This document shows, piece after piece, positions 34,686 to 47,079 of a stretch of 64,000 bases of DNA. Origin of the DNA: Septoria linicola. Lineage: Eukaryota; Ascomycota; Dothideomycetes; Mycosphaerellales; Mycosphaerellaceae. Position 1 is the first letter of the stretch. Each line of letters starts with the position of its first letter. Below the pieces are notes generated by a model, which had not been told where the DNA came from, did not search any database, and saw only the letters and a list, made by a program, of their open reading frames with translations. Position numbers and translations under genes: made by a program. Location: NCBI GenBank assembly GCA_024114885.1, contig CP099429.1, positions 1,890,547-1,954,546 of the forward strand, read 5' to 3'.

Positions 34686-37600
34686 CTAACTATATTACTA
34701 ACGAAGCTAGTTTGTACCTAGTAGTATATAAGTCAGTAAAGATCTCTATAAGATAGTAGTATGTTTCTACTTTATTAATACCTACCTAGTTCTCTACTAT
34801 TATATCTAGTATTACTAGAGTTAGAAGAGGCTACTTAGCCTTCCTACTACCTAGTAATAGAAACTCTACTAAGAGAGAAAGATCTAAGTCTTAGTAATTT
34901 CCTAAATACGAGGAATCCCTGTCCCTTAGAGCTAGTCTCCCTACTATAAGAAATTACCCTTCTCTAGAATCCTTAGCTAGTCTAAAGTATTCTACTAATT
35001 ATTTATTCTATTTACCTATTTCTATAATAGACTAAGAGGACAAGAAGAGCTAAAGGATTCTAATCCTAGACAGAACTAACTAGAAGAGATAGTTCAAGCT
35101 ATAGATAGACAAGCTAGAAGGAAAGGACTAGTTCTAGGCAATTAGCTAACTAATTATTAGAGGGAACCTATATATAGTTTAGTAAGACACTAGTCTTTAG
35201 ATACATGTCACTTAGAATCAATACTTCTTAAAAGACAATATAGTATATAGGTTTAGTATTAGATATAGTATTAGTAAAGATAATAAGATAGAGCTAGAGA
35301 CATAGTATATTACTATACTAGTAGCTAAGATATAGGTGATTCTCTAGAACAAGTATAATAGAGTCCTAAAGTCCTATACTATAGGTCTGATTAAGTAGTT
35401 TGTTATATTTAGGATGTTACCTAATAAGATAATTAGGGAAGTATAGAGACACCTTAGAGGCCTAGGTAAGAGGATTACTAAGATTGATCCTTAGGAAGCC
35501 TACTACTAGAGCTAAGAGAAAAGGCTGAAATATCTCCTATAGTCCCTACCTATATTATACTAAGCAGCTAAGGATACTATTATAACCTAACTATCCTTAG
35601 ATATAGATACTATTCTCCTTCTACTTAAGTCCTAAGAGGTAAGAGATAATCTAGACAAGATAGATACAGGTCTAGCTATATTCTATTCTAGGCAGCCCTA
35701 CTAAGGAAAGTCCTTACTAATATGCTAGCTCTATAAGAAAGGGAAGTATTAGTTAAAGGATTGTCCTAACCTCTCTACTACTAAGGAACTGTCCTAGTAG
35801 AGAAATAGTACTAAGAACTAGAAGGACCCTTAGAGATTATTCCTTAGAGGGAGGGTTAGAAGATCCTCTTTACTAAGGAATGCTAGATATATTAAGAAAG
35901 CTGTCTATAAGTTATTATTATATAATAAGCTAAAGAAGGTTGTCTAGAAAATAGGTAAGTAGCTTCAAAGGATAGAAAAGTCTAGAAAGCTTCTAAAGAA
36001 AGGATTTTCAGCTTAGGAGTCTAGTTCTAGTTCTGATTCTAGAACTTACTCTAGTTCTAGAAGTAATAATAATTCCCTATTAGAAGATGATAACCAAGAT
36101 AAGTTGGCCTATTCTATAATTAAGGCTAAAGGCAAGTTGTTACTCTAAGAATAGCCTTTAGATTCCTATACCTTATCCTATATAACTAACTAACTGTCCT
36201 TCTTTAGATTAGTAAAGCTACTAAGGAAGAAAGTATAGATTAAGGTAGGAGGAGGATACCTCTATATAACCTACTCTAGACTAGTATAGATAAAGAGAAT
36301 CTTAGGAGAAGAAGTTCTACTTAATAAGATACTATTTGTTCCTAATCTTAGAGTAAATCTTATATTATAGGATTAGTTTAGTAAGCAATTTAGAGTCTAG
36401 AAGCCTGATTTCACTCTTACCTTCCTAGATAGCTAAATAGTTATAAAGACTAAGCTAGTTAGAGGTGTTCTATTTATTAGTAAGATATTACCTCTCCTAT
36501 AGGAAAAGTTATATTACTTACTATATAATCCTATAGAGGTTAATAATACCTATACTACTCTATTAGAGAAGGATCTAAAATAGTAGGAGCTATAGTATAG
36601 AAGATTTGTATACTTTGGAAGAGGGTTACTCTCAAACCTTTATAAAGTTACTAACCTAAAGGAAAGAATTCTAATTCCTAACTAGGAAGAGTATAAGTAT
36701 AGGATCTATATAATAGGTAAGATAAAGAAACACCTAGGTAAGTCTATTAAGAGAAGACTTGAAAGATTAGCCCTTGTATTAGTAGATATCTATAGACTAT
36801 TACTATTATTAGTAAAAGGTTTTATATAGTAGCTTAAGATTATTAATAACTTCTTAAGAAAGAAATAGGTATTTCTACTCAAGGCTAGATCAGATGTACT
36901 AACTACTCTTTAGAACTAGAGGATTAAGGCAGAAAGGCAGTTAGTAGTACTCCTTAAGTCTATAAGGGCTAACAATGCTAGAGAGATTACTACTTTAATT
37001 AAATAGTAGGAGAAGGACTTTAGAATTACCTTTAAGCTAACTAAGGCCTACAATTCACTCTAGAATAGAGTAGTTAAGAGGTCTATCCAAACATTAGAGG
37101 CCTCTATTAGAGCAATGCTTAAAGAAAGCAAGATACCTATTAAGTTTTAGCTAGAAGCCCTTGAAGTATAGGTATATATAAGGAACAAGCTTCTAAATAG
37201 ACCTAATATTAAGAGATTCAAGCTCTTACCTAATAAAGCTTTTAATAGGATCAAACTAATAGTCTCCTACCTCAAGGTATAGGGATATAGAGCTATAGTA
37301 TATATAGATATAAGAGTATAGCCTTAGTAAGTAAGGAGTAACAAACTAATAAATAGAGGAAAGGATACTATATTTATTAGATACTATAATAATATAGTAA
37401 AGGTATAGAAGTTCTAGGAGCTAGATATAAAGGCTATTAAGTAGTATACTAATACAATTTTCTTTAAAGATAAGCTAGGTAGAGAATTGGACTTGAATAT
37501 TAAGATTAAGAATCTCCCTAGTTTAGCTCTAGAAAGAAGACCTATTAGAAGGCTAAGAACTATTAGCTAGCCTACTCTATAAGCTAGTAGGAGTACCCTA

Positions 37601-39680
37601 GGTGCTCCTAGTCTAGGCTAGTAGAAGCCTCCTCCCCCTTAGCTATTAGTATAGGTTTAGGAAGGAAAGAAACTCTTTATATAACTTCTACCTCTACTAG
37701 AAGATATAGGAGAGTATAGAAAATTCCTAGACTAAAAGAAAGTTAAGAAAGAATCTAAGAATTCTGCCTAAGAAACTATAAAGGTAGATTAGGAGTAGAT
37801 AGCCCTAAGGCAAACTCTTAGAAAGAGGAAAGTATCCTAAGAACTTAATAGATTTGACTAGAAGCTAAAGCTAATTAGGCTTAAGCTAGATTAGAATAGT
37901 TAGCTAGACAAGGAAATGCTCCTAGAGTATTAGGCTTTCTTCTTAGCTATAAGCTCTATTAACCTAGGTATCTTATAGGACCTAGAATTCTTAGAGGAAG
38001 TTAAAGAGATTGTATTCTTAGCTACTAAAGAAGTAGGAATATATAAATAGGAGGTTCTAATCTTAAGGAACTATAAGGAAGTAGTAAGTAATCCTAAGTA
38101 GGGTCATCTCTAGTAAGAAGCTATTTAGAAGGAGCTAGATATACTTATAAGTAATAATACCTAGACTATAGTAGTCTTACTAAAAGAGGCTAACCTAGTT
38201 ACCTTAAGATAGGTCTTTAATATTAAGAGAAAGCTTAGTAGAGCTATTGAAAAGTTTAAGGCAAGACTAGTTATAAGAGGGTTCTCCTAAAAGTATAGAG
38301 TAGACTATATAGAGACTTTTGCCCCTATAGTTAGGTAGGATACTCTAAGAGGATTCATAGCTATAGTCTATAAGAAGGACCTAGTTCTATACTAAGTAGA
38401 TATAAACAATGCATTTATAGAGAGTACCCTATATAAGGACATCTATATAATCCTACTACTAGGTGTTAACCTACTAACTAGTATAGTCTTATAAGTTCTA
38501 AGGAGTCTCTATAGGCTAAAGTAAGCTATAAGAGACTAGAATCAGCTATGTGTGTTAAAGCTGAAAGGAATAGGATTTAGATAATTAGAAGTGGACCTAT
38601 GTCTTCTAATCTATAAGAAAAGGAAAGACCTAATGATCCTAATCTATATTAATAACATACCTATTACTATAGAGAGACTAGAAGATGTCCTCTAGTTCAA
38701 AGACTAACTTAGTAAGGTCTTTAAGATCAAAGATCTTAGAGAACTAGACAAGATTCTTAGAATAAGACTAATAAGAAACAGATAGTAAGGCTAGCTAAAA
38801 CTTGACTAGAAGTACTATATCTAAGAGAACCTAGCTAAGATAGGAATAGGTTAAGAGACTATATTACTAACTCTTTTACTAATAGACAGCTATGAAAGTC
38901 TAAAGCCTACTAGACCAAATAATAAAAGGTATAATAAATAGGAGTACTAATCTATTATTAGAATATAGATATAGCTTGTAACTGTTATAAGACTAGACAT
39001 TTCATTTGCCCTTAGAAGATTGAGCTCCTATATTAGTAATCTAATAGTAGGACATATAAAGGCTCTAAAGAAGCTAACTAGATACCTGAGATCAAACCTA
39101 GACCTTAGTCTAAGATACTTAAGGAATAGTTAAGGCTTTCTTACTAGATATGTGGACTCTAACTATATAATAGATAAGACTAATAGAGTCTTAATCCTTG
39201 GATATATCTTCTTCCTTTATAGTATATTAATCTCCTAGATAAGTAAGAAGTAGAAATCTGTAGCTATATCTATAATAGAAGCTAAATACATAGCTATAGG
39301 TATATATACAAAACAGTTATAGTTCCTTAGTACTCTTTTAAGAGAGCTTGGATACCTAGAGTTAGTAGGAGAATGTTCTTACTAACTAAGGATCCTTAGT
39401 AACTAGGAAACTGTTACTAGAATCAGGCTAATTTAGCTAAAAGGTAATAACTAAGCTACCCTTACTCTAGTCAAGGACTTATATGTTTATAATAAGTCTA
39501 AACATATTAATATCTTATATAATACTATAAGAAAGCTCTAGTAGAACAGACTTATCTCTATAGAATATATAAATATAAAAGAGATAGTAGTAGATAGTCT
39601 TACTAAGCTAAAGAATAGACTATAGTTTCAGGAGTTTGTAAGGTAGCTCTGCCTTATATAAGAGATGTATAAAAGATAAC
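34686..39680 (+). pseudogene. Copia gag-pol polyprotein relic, copy 2
   Basis: Domain order and landmarks are as in copy 1, shifted by about 25.7 kb. The zinc knuckle near 35721 keeps its first Cys codon (tgc) but the second is now tat. The active-site box reads IYINNIPIT near 38644 with Asp-to-Asn changes. The sequence HxVDINNAFIES near 38390 keeps the Ala that copy 1 has lost. RNase H follows near 39140-39330. All long frames are broken by RIP stops. Confidence 0.88.
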
Positions 39681-40323
39681 TCTAAGCCTTAGAGTTGAAC
39701 TAAGAGGAGTCTAAAAGAAAGATTTTAGTTACTTGACTCCTCCTTAGTTAGACTTTATAAAGTCTCAAATGCCCTTACTAATGTTAGACCTATTACTAAC
39801 TATAATATTACTATATAGCACCTAGCTGAACTAGACACCCTCTGAGGCTAAGTACTAGTTAATATTAAAGACCTCCTCTATAGTAGCTATTATCTCCTCT
39901 ACTAGTATATAGTTACTCTACTCTCTAGCTTAATATAAGATCCCTATAGCTAAGAATAGTATATCTTAAAGACTATTAGGGAACTAAGAAGCTATATAGA
40001 ATATAACTAAGTAGGGGACTAGGCTATAAGGAATCTAGGGAGCTATTAGAATTAGCTATAAGAAAGGATAAGGGTAACTTACTAGATAGTCTATGTCCTA
40101 AACAATCTACTCCTATATAAGAGAGGAGGAAGATCTTATAGAAGGCATTTCTTTTACCTTTTTATAGGAGATAGTAGTATAGAAAGTTTGTTAGATTAAT
40201 AGTTAGTGCTATCTAGTTATTAGTCTGAAAAGCAAGTACTTAATAACTAATCAAGATTAAGACTAGCATTTGAGTGCTATAGATGATCTATTGAAAGATC
40301 TGACTATATAGCATGAGTAGGAG

Positions 40324-40601
40324 TGTTAAGAATGTATCCTAGATAGTCAGTCTAGATATAGACTTCTAAGTATAGTTCTAGATACCTAAGGCATCTACCT
40401 AAGGCTTAGTAAGAGGTATATCTTGCTTCTCTTTCTTCTCTTCTTAGATAACTAACAAAATCAACTTTGTATTTAGTTCCTAGTATATTACTACTATACT
40501 ATGTATATAAGTTAGTTCAAGATTAATCCCCTATTCTTCTTTACTACGCTATACCCTCCTTAATATTATATAGTATCTATAAACGCTCTCTACTTTTAAC
40601 A
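40324..40601 (+). repeat. 3' LTR of copia copy 2
   Basis: 278 bp, starting tgttaagaatgtatcc and ending cttttaaca. The 5' LTR of the same element has atatatcc, a G-to-A change in TG context. The purine-rich gcatgagtaggag lies just upstream. Confidence 0.95.
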
Positions 40602-41338
40602 ATCTATATAGACGAGGCTTATTATCTAGGTAATCTATAGGCCCTCTAGACTAACGCCTTATATTAACTAGAACCTACTATAGAGTACGTACTCGTTATA
40701 GTAACTATCTTCTATAATATAGTTAGCGATAGTATAGTATTATTTCGCTTTTTCTAGAAATCGCTATCTAAGATCCTTCCTAAAGAGCTCTACGAAGGTC
40801 TAAATAGCTATAACTATCGTTCGCTAAGCGACTCTTTCTATAAATAATATTAACGTAACTATTTCGCTATCCTAACTATAGTCGATCCTAGCCTCCTAGG
40901 TAGTAGTATATCGACTAACTAGCTCTACCTCTCGGCTTTATAGCCCTACTACTTCTTCGAATATATATAGACAGGTAATATAAATATAGTCTTCGACCTC
41001 GTACTACTTACTCTAGGTCTTACCTAGTTACGCTAAGTTAAAGGTTAAAAGATTATTACTTATAAGTCGATAGTAGAATTAGGTATAGAGATCTCTCCTA
41101 TTACGACTATCTATATAGAGATACGTACTAATATAGTAGGTACTACCGCGTACGAAGATATAGCTCGTAGCTACCTCGACGCTCTAGGCTAGAAGAGCCT
41201 CCTAGTATTCGATAAAGACAATAAGACGAGTCGTACGTTAAGTCTCTATCGATAACTAGTACTAACCTATAATAACCTAGTAAATATACGCTTACTAGAC
41301 TACTAATACGATACTAGTATAAAGTTAATTAATAGCCT

Positions 41339-41448
41339 ATAAGTTAGTTCTATAGAGTAGTCTACTAGCTAGTAGTAGTAATGTCTATCTACTAGCTAGT
41401 AGTACGTTCCTTATATATATATATATATAGTACTAATAATTACTATAG
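41339..41448 (+). other. SNF2 intron 3 with CTAGCTAG palindromes and RIPed donor
   Basis: 110 bp. The donor now reads ataagt; a TG at the junction has become TA, destroying the GT. Branch tactaat, acceptor actatag. Palindromes lie at about 41361 and 41388. Phase 2; the frame continues into ETSKIDSYS. Confidence 0.82.
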
Positions 41449-42551
41449 GGAAACTAGTAAGATCGATAGCTACTCCTTCTACTATATATTAATTAAGGCT
41501 AACCCTTAGGCTCTCCTTCCGAATACTCGTACTAGCTACCTAAGTTAGTACGTTCTACTATCGCCTAAGTACTACGCCCTTATTAGCCTTCTTAAGAAGT
41601 ATATTATCGAATAGAGCTAAGGTATAATTATTTAGAGCTAGGAACTAATTAGTAATCTCCTTACCGAGTTTACTTATCGACTTCTCTAGATCCTCTACTA
41701 AGTTATCTATACTAGTATTAAGAATCGCGCTCGTATATTAGCCGAGCGCTCCTTTAATAATAGCGAGATAAAGGTAATAATCCTATCTTTACGCTCTATA
41801 GTAGAGTCTTTAAACTTATAGTAGAGTAGTAACGTCTAACTCGTAATAGACTACGTTAGCCTCTACGCTCTAATCTAAATAATAGGCTACTAAAATCGTA
41901 TAGGCTAGACTAAAGCTATAAGAGTCCTAGTCCTCCTTATCGATAAGATAATCGACTAGTATCTTTAAGCGAAGTATTAGAAACGCTTCGTTAAGTAAGT
42001 AATCGCTAATACGATAGTACTAAAGGATCTTCTAGATACTATTCTTAAGGATAGCCCGTTCTAGTCTAAAGACGCTAAGAGTAGATTACTCGAGGCTAGT
42101 ATATAGTTCTCTAGATCTTAGGAAACTAATATAACTAATTAGATAATAGAAGTTTTTACTAATAGCTTAATACGATTAATATTCAGTATTCGCTCCTCTC
42201 GTATAAGTTAAGAATAGTCTAACGTACGAGACTTACGAGCTAAGAACCTATTACTATAAGAGTAACTATTCCGTTTTACTTATAGTAATCTCGTCGCTTA
42301 AGAGCTTTTAGGCTAACTAGAATCCGAAGAATAGAAGAGTAGTAAATTAGCCTCTAACTAAGTCTATCTAGATAACCGAGACTAGATAACTATCGTCCGC
42401 TCTATAGTAACTAGTAATAGGCGTAAGTAGTAGTTCTAACCTAGAGTACTATTAGTTATAGATACGAAGAATATTATTAGATATATCTTTAGTACTACCG
42501 ACTACGTCCTCGAAACCGATACTACTAAGATTATATACCTTAATCGAATAG

Positions 42552-42643
42552 GTAAGTACTACTTTAAGTAGAAGTTCTTACTAGCTAGTAAGACACTCCT
42601 CTAAATAACTTATAACTTAGTATCTACTAATTTAATCCTATAG
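42552..42643 (+). other. SNF2 intron 4 with CTAGCTAG palindrome
   Basis: 92 bp, donor gtaagt, branch tactaat, acceptor cctatag, one palindrome cttactagctagtaag at about 42577. Phase 1; the frame continues into EVIVATIRLVK. Confidence 0.85.
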
Positions 42644-43005
42644 AGGTAATCGTAGCTACTATACGATTAGTAAAGTAACTATCGATATATATCTACGTAG
42701 TCTACGACCGGTTACTCGAAGAAGATTCCTAGAAAGTAGTAGAAGATCTAATAGACTTAGAGGAAATTTCTAATAACGAGCCTATCTTAAAGGAAAGAGA
42801 AGTCGCTAATCTACTTATCGATATATATAAAGATAGTATCGCTATAGCCTTAGGTACTATACTAGCGAAATTAGTAGCTATTAGCGAGACCTCTAGTAAT
42901 AGCGATATATAGGAAGACGAGAGTAAGTAGGAAGACGAGAGTAAGTAAGAAGATAGAAGTAAGTAAGAAGAAGGAAGTAAGTAAGAAGAAGAGGATAAGT
43001 AGGAG

Positions 43006-43096
43006 GTAAGTATTCTACTTATAAGATAAGAAAGTAGTCTACTACCTAGTAGAGTATTCTACTTTTAGAGAGAGTCGATATACTAATATCGTATAG
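43006..43096 (+). other. SNF2 intron 5 with related palindrome
   Basis: 91 bp, donor gtaagt, branch tactaat, acceptor gtatag. The palindrome ctactacctagtag (about 43039) is a one-base variant of the shared core. Phase 0; the frame continues into GLEAKSTKDTIDD. Confidence 0.83.
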
Positions 43097-43626
43097 GGCC
43101 TAGAGGCTAAGTCTACTAAGGATACTATAGACGATATATAGGTAGTATAGATAAAATCTACTACTATCTAGGCCTACCTCGAAGGCGTCTTAGTAAAGAA
43201 CCTTACTATATTCTATACTACTCGTTTTAGTAAAGTTAATAGAGAGCGTTAGGTTAAGGCTTTATTAGTCGAGGATATATATTCGCTATAGGAAGTACTA
43301 CTCGCTTAGAAGAGGTTAGTAATAGTTAACGAACTTCTTAAGCTTAATCTTAAGTAGAGGCAAGTACTACCTACTAATAAGAGGCTAGTAGTTACTAGTA
43401 GATCTCTAGCGCTCTCTATAAGTAGAGTATAGTACTTTATAGATATATTACGTCTACCTACGATAATAGTTATACTTCGATACTCGTTCCTCCTTAGAGT
43501 TAGAGCGAAGCTTCTACCTATTCGACCTAATCGTCTCTTATATCCTAGCTACTATACTCTAAAGCTCTTCCTTAAGGTATAATAGTTAGCCCTAAACTCT
43601 AACTAAAGTACTTCCTAATCGAGTAT

Positions 43627-44880
43627 TCTACTCTACCTTCTCTATTCTACCTCTCTTCTACGCGCTCTTTCCTACCTTACTCTCTATATTCTACTCTACC
43701 CTAAACTATTATACCTCTCCTCTACGCGCTCTTTCCTACCTTACTCTTTACGTTCTACTCTACTCTAAATTATTCTACCTCTTCTCTATACGCTCTTTCC
43801 TACCTTGCCCTCTACGTTCTACTCTATCTTAAACTATTATACCTCTCCTCTACGCGCCCTTTCCTACCTTACTCTTCGCGTTCTACTCTACTCTAAATTA
43901 TTCTACCTCTCCTCTATATACTCTTTCCTACCTTACCCTCTACGTTCTACTCTATTTTAAACTATTATACCTCTCTTCTACGCGCCCTTTCCTACCTTAC
44001 CCTTTACGTTCTACTCTACCTTAAACTATTCTACCTCTTCTCTACGCGCTCTTTCTTACCTTACTCTCTACGTTCTACTCTACCCTAAACTATTATACCT
44101 CTTCTCTACGCGCTCTTTCCTACCTTACTTTTCGCGTTCTACTCTACTCTAAATTATTCTACCTCTCCTCTACGCGCTCTTTCCTACCTTACTCTCTATA
44201 TTCTACTCTACCCTAAACTATTATACCTCTTCTCTACGCGCTCTTTCCTACCTTACTCTCTACGTTCTACTATACCTAAATTATTCTACCTCTTCTCTAC
44301 GCGCCTTTTCCTACTTTACTCTACGCGTTCTACTCTACTCTATTCTATTCTACCTCTTCTCTACGCGCTTTTTCCTACTTTACTCTACGCGTTCTACTCT
44401 ATCCTATTCTATTCTACCTCTTCTCTACGCGCTTTCCTCTACCTTACTCTCTACGTTCTACTCTACTCTAAACTATTATACCTCTTCTCTACCTACTCTT
44501 TCCTACTTTATACTACGCGTTCTACTCTACCTTCTCTATTCTATCTCTCTTCTACGCGCCCTTTCCTACTTTATACTACGCGTTCTACTCTACCCTTAAC
44601 TATTCTACTTCTCCTCGATCGCTCTAAACGCCTTCGACTATATCCTCTTACTTCGTACTACGCGCTCTTACTCTATACTACGTGTCCTTACTCTATACTA
44701 TACGCCCTTTCCTACTTTATACTACGCGTTCTACTCTACCCTTAACTACTCTACCTCTCTTTAATTACCTTTAACGCCTTTAACTATATTTTTAGAGTAT
44801 ATCTTACTCTATACTACGCGTCCTTCCTTTTTACTACGTGTCCTTACTCTATACTACGCGCTCTTAAGTTTATATAACTT
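43627..44880. repeat. 64-bp pyrimidine-rich satellite, about 19 units
   Basis: Repeating blocks such as ctctacgcgctctttcctac and ttctactctaccctaaacta recur with a 64-bp period (for example attatacc/attctacc at 43708, 43772 and 43836). Units in the right part are shorter or rearranged. The plus strand is almost free of G outside CG. The period is not a multiple of three and no frame is open, so it is not coding. It begins about 20 bp after the SNF2 stop codon. Confidence 0.93.
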
Positions 44881-45479
44881 TATCTCTCTCTACGTAGAAA
44901 GTCGAGTATAATTAGTAGCTCTAGCGAAGTATATTAAGTACCTTATAGGTATACTAGTAGAGGTCCTAATTTAAGCTCTCGTAGCTTTAGAAGCTCTACG
45001 CTTACTTATACTACGCTCCTATATAGCGAGACTTTAATAGACTCCTTAGAAATAGTTATACTACCTAAGCTTAAGTAGCTATATCTCGGATTATATCGGC
45101 TTAAATCTAAGTAGCTCTAGCGTTCCGATTATACCTATAGCTATACGTCTATAGATTAATTACGAAGATAATATAAGATAAGGACAGACCTATAGAATCG
45201 TAGAGAGGAGTACTTTCAAGTTATATTATTCTATATTAAGCTTAAGTAAAGCTTTAGCGTAATCTACGCCGGACTCTAAGTCTCTACTACTTTAAGCCTA
45301 TTAGTACTAGCTAGTTAAGCCTCGTATCGTAGGCCTATCTCTTAATTCCTAAAATTACTTAGGTCGTCGCTATTAAAGGCGCCTATATAGTATCTAAAAC
45401 TACCTAAGCTATTATCTAAGTCGCTTAGAGTATTAACGAGATCTAATTCGATAGCCTCCTACTTAATAGTACTCTCGTA
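44881..45479. other. Spacer after the satellite, nothing firm
   Basis: RIPed unique-looking sequence. Short readable stretches occur on both strands, but none is long enough to call. Confidence 0.4.
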
Positions 45480-45880
45480 GTTCTTAGGAGTTAGCGTCTT
45501 AGAGATATAGGCGTTCGTAATAGCTATTAAGTTTTAGTATAAGTTTAGAGCCTAATAGGTATTAGTAGGTCGACCTACTAGAGAGAGAATCCTTCTTTAG
45601 AGTATCCCTTAGAGTCTTCTTTAGAGTACCGATAGTAGTAGATTTATAGATAGATATCGACTAGCTACGCTCGCTAGTCTCGAGCTCCTCTTTAAGTACT
45701 ATAGCCTCCTTCTTAATCTTATAGAAGCGGTTCTCGATTATATCTACCTCTAAGCTTATCCGAGTCCTTAGTACGAGCGTAATTTAGGTCGAGCTCTTAC
45801 CGTCGGTCGTACCGAAATAGATAGCGACCTACTTATAGTCGATCTATTACGTAATAAGTAAAACTAAGTAGGACGAGACG
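45480..45880 (-). pseudogene. Small minus-strand protein relic
   Basis: A minus-strand frame between about 45860 and 45480 reads VAIYFGTTDGKSST, then VDIIENRFYKIKKEAIVL and TIGTLKKTLRDTLKKD through RIP stops. The style resembles short Myb/SANT-like fungal proteins in which a helix-turn-helix segment is followed by a lysine-rich helix. That assignment is a guess from pattern only. Confidence 0.35.
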
Positions 45881-47079
45881 AGCCTCTTATACTAACCTTG
45901 ACGCCTACTACGATAATAGCGGCTACTATACGCTACTATGTTTCTTAACTATTCTAGTCGACTATAGATTCGCCTATACTATTAGTAGTACTCGTTGTTA
46001 ATAGTAGATATAGATAGGTATATATACTTTATAGTACTATACTACTTACGTCCGATTAAGAGTAGTCGAGGAGACTATATATTAATTAGATTATTACTTT
46101 ACGTTATTTCTAAGTAAGCTATTATTAGGTCTACGTTCGGTATCGTTCGAATTTATAGTTTCTTCTCTACTACTATAACTAAGGTATAGTCGCGTTCGAA
46201 CGTTAGCTTACGAAAGTAAACGAGGTTACCCTTATAACTTCACGTAGGCTTTAAAGCTCTATACGTCGTTAAGGACGATAAGAGTCGATAGGCTAACGAT
46301 ACTCGATAGACGAGCGCTAGACTAGGTTCGTAGATAGAAGAGTAAAGAATATATCCCTATCCTATACGCTCTTTCTCTCTACTTTCCGACTCTCTTTACT
46401 AGAATTTACCTTTTACGCTTGTTCGTAAATAGACACGCGGGCCCGTATCCTCCTACCTATAACTCGTAAGCTAATTAGATATCTAGACTAGGTAATCCTC
46501 GTAGATAGTCTAAGTATAATCGAGCGTAGTTTAGATTAACTATAAAGGGTTACTATACTAACTATTACTCTCTCCTCTACGCTATACTACTCTATCTATT
46601 AAACATATTCCTATAAATCTTTTTATACTATTCTTATTACCGTCTTCTATACTATCGATTCTACTAGCTACTATATCTATTTACCTATCCGATCGTCCTC
46701 GAACGCGTACTATAGAAGATACTCTTCTCGATAGTATTAACGCGCTAATAATACCTCTACCCTCTCCTATCCTATTCGAATACTACTCTAAGTCGCCTTA
46801 AGCTCTAAATAGCCTACCGAGTACGAATATCGCTACGTATTCGAGGTACTCTATACGAAGTAGGACTATAAAGAAGTAGTAGCTTCACGCCTATACGTAA
46901 TAGATCGCTCTTCGGTATATACTAGATAGAACGTACTACGGCGGATATCGATAGTCTTACTTATAGTTTCGCCTACGAGAAGAGCCTTTACTCTATTCGA
47001 TTATAGTTAGCTTTATAGATTTAGTTCCGTAAGGGCGATAGGGTCTAGCTACTATACTCTAAAGCTCTATAAAATTACT
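45881..47079. other. RIPed DNA without a firm gene
   Basis: A plus-strand reading at 46690-46900 and a minus-strand reading nearby compete. I could not support either as a gene. Confidence 0.4.

Larger units (their letters stand above)
34303..40601 (+). mobile_element. Ty1/copia LTR retrotransposon, copy 2 (full length)
   Basis: The element is 6299 bp, with LTRs 34303-34580 and 40324-40601 (278 bp each). The 5-bp target duplication atcta lies at 34298-34302 and 40602-40606. It is inserted in exon 3 of the SNF2 gene, two codons before the DEAH box, and joining the flanks restores the helicase frame exactly. It has the same internal organisation and orientation as copy 1. It retains scattered TG/CA that copy 1 has lost, and the reverse holds at other sites. 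Confidence 0.97.
31648..43606 (+). pseudogene. SNF2-family DEAD/DEAH helicase gene, RIPed and split by copia copy 2
   Basis: The six exons join in phase: 31648-32142, 32301-33570, 33687-34302 plus 40607-41338, 41449-42551, 42644-43005 and 43097-43606. Together they make 1696 codons ending at TAA 43604-43606. ATPase motif I is at about 33475-33508 (NIGLSKT, family GxGKT), preceded by LKP-QLASIAQLI as in SNF2 proteins. Motif II is DEAY at 40611-40622, the family DEAH with CAT changed to TAT. An LVIVTIFYN block near 40690 stands at the position of motif III. The carboxy-terminal helicase lobe has NRARILAERSFNNSEIKVII and, near 41885, NRIGQT, the SNF2 motif VI. Before the fifth intron lies an acidic repeat of QEDESK type (42911-43005). 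The protein would be an ATP-driven chromatin or DNA translocase in the nucleus. The start is inferred from ATA (former ATG) at 31648 or 31651. It could belong to a subtelomeric helicase family; the RecQ class is excluded by motif VI. Confidence 0.88.

Noticed and set aside
41410..41430. tatata run as a promoter element
   Set aside because: It lies inside intron 3 of the SNF2 gene, in DNA where RIP creates TA-rich runs everywhere.
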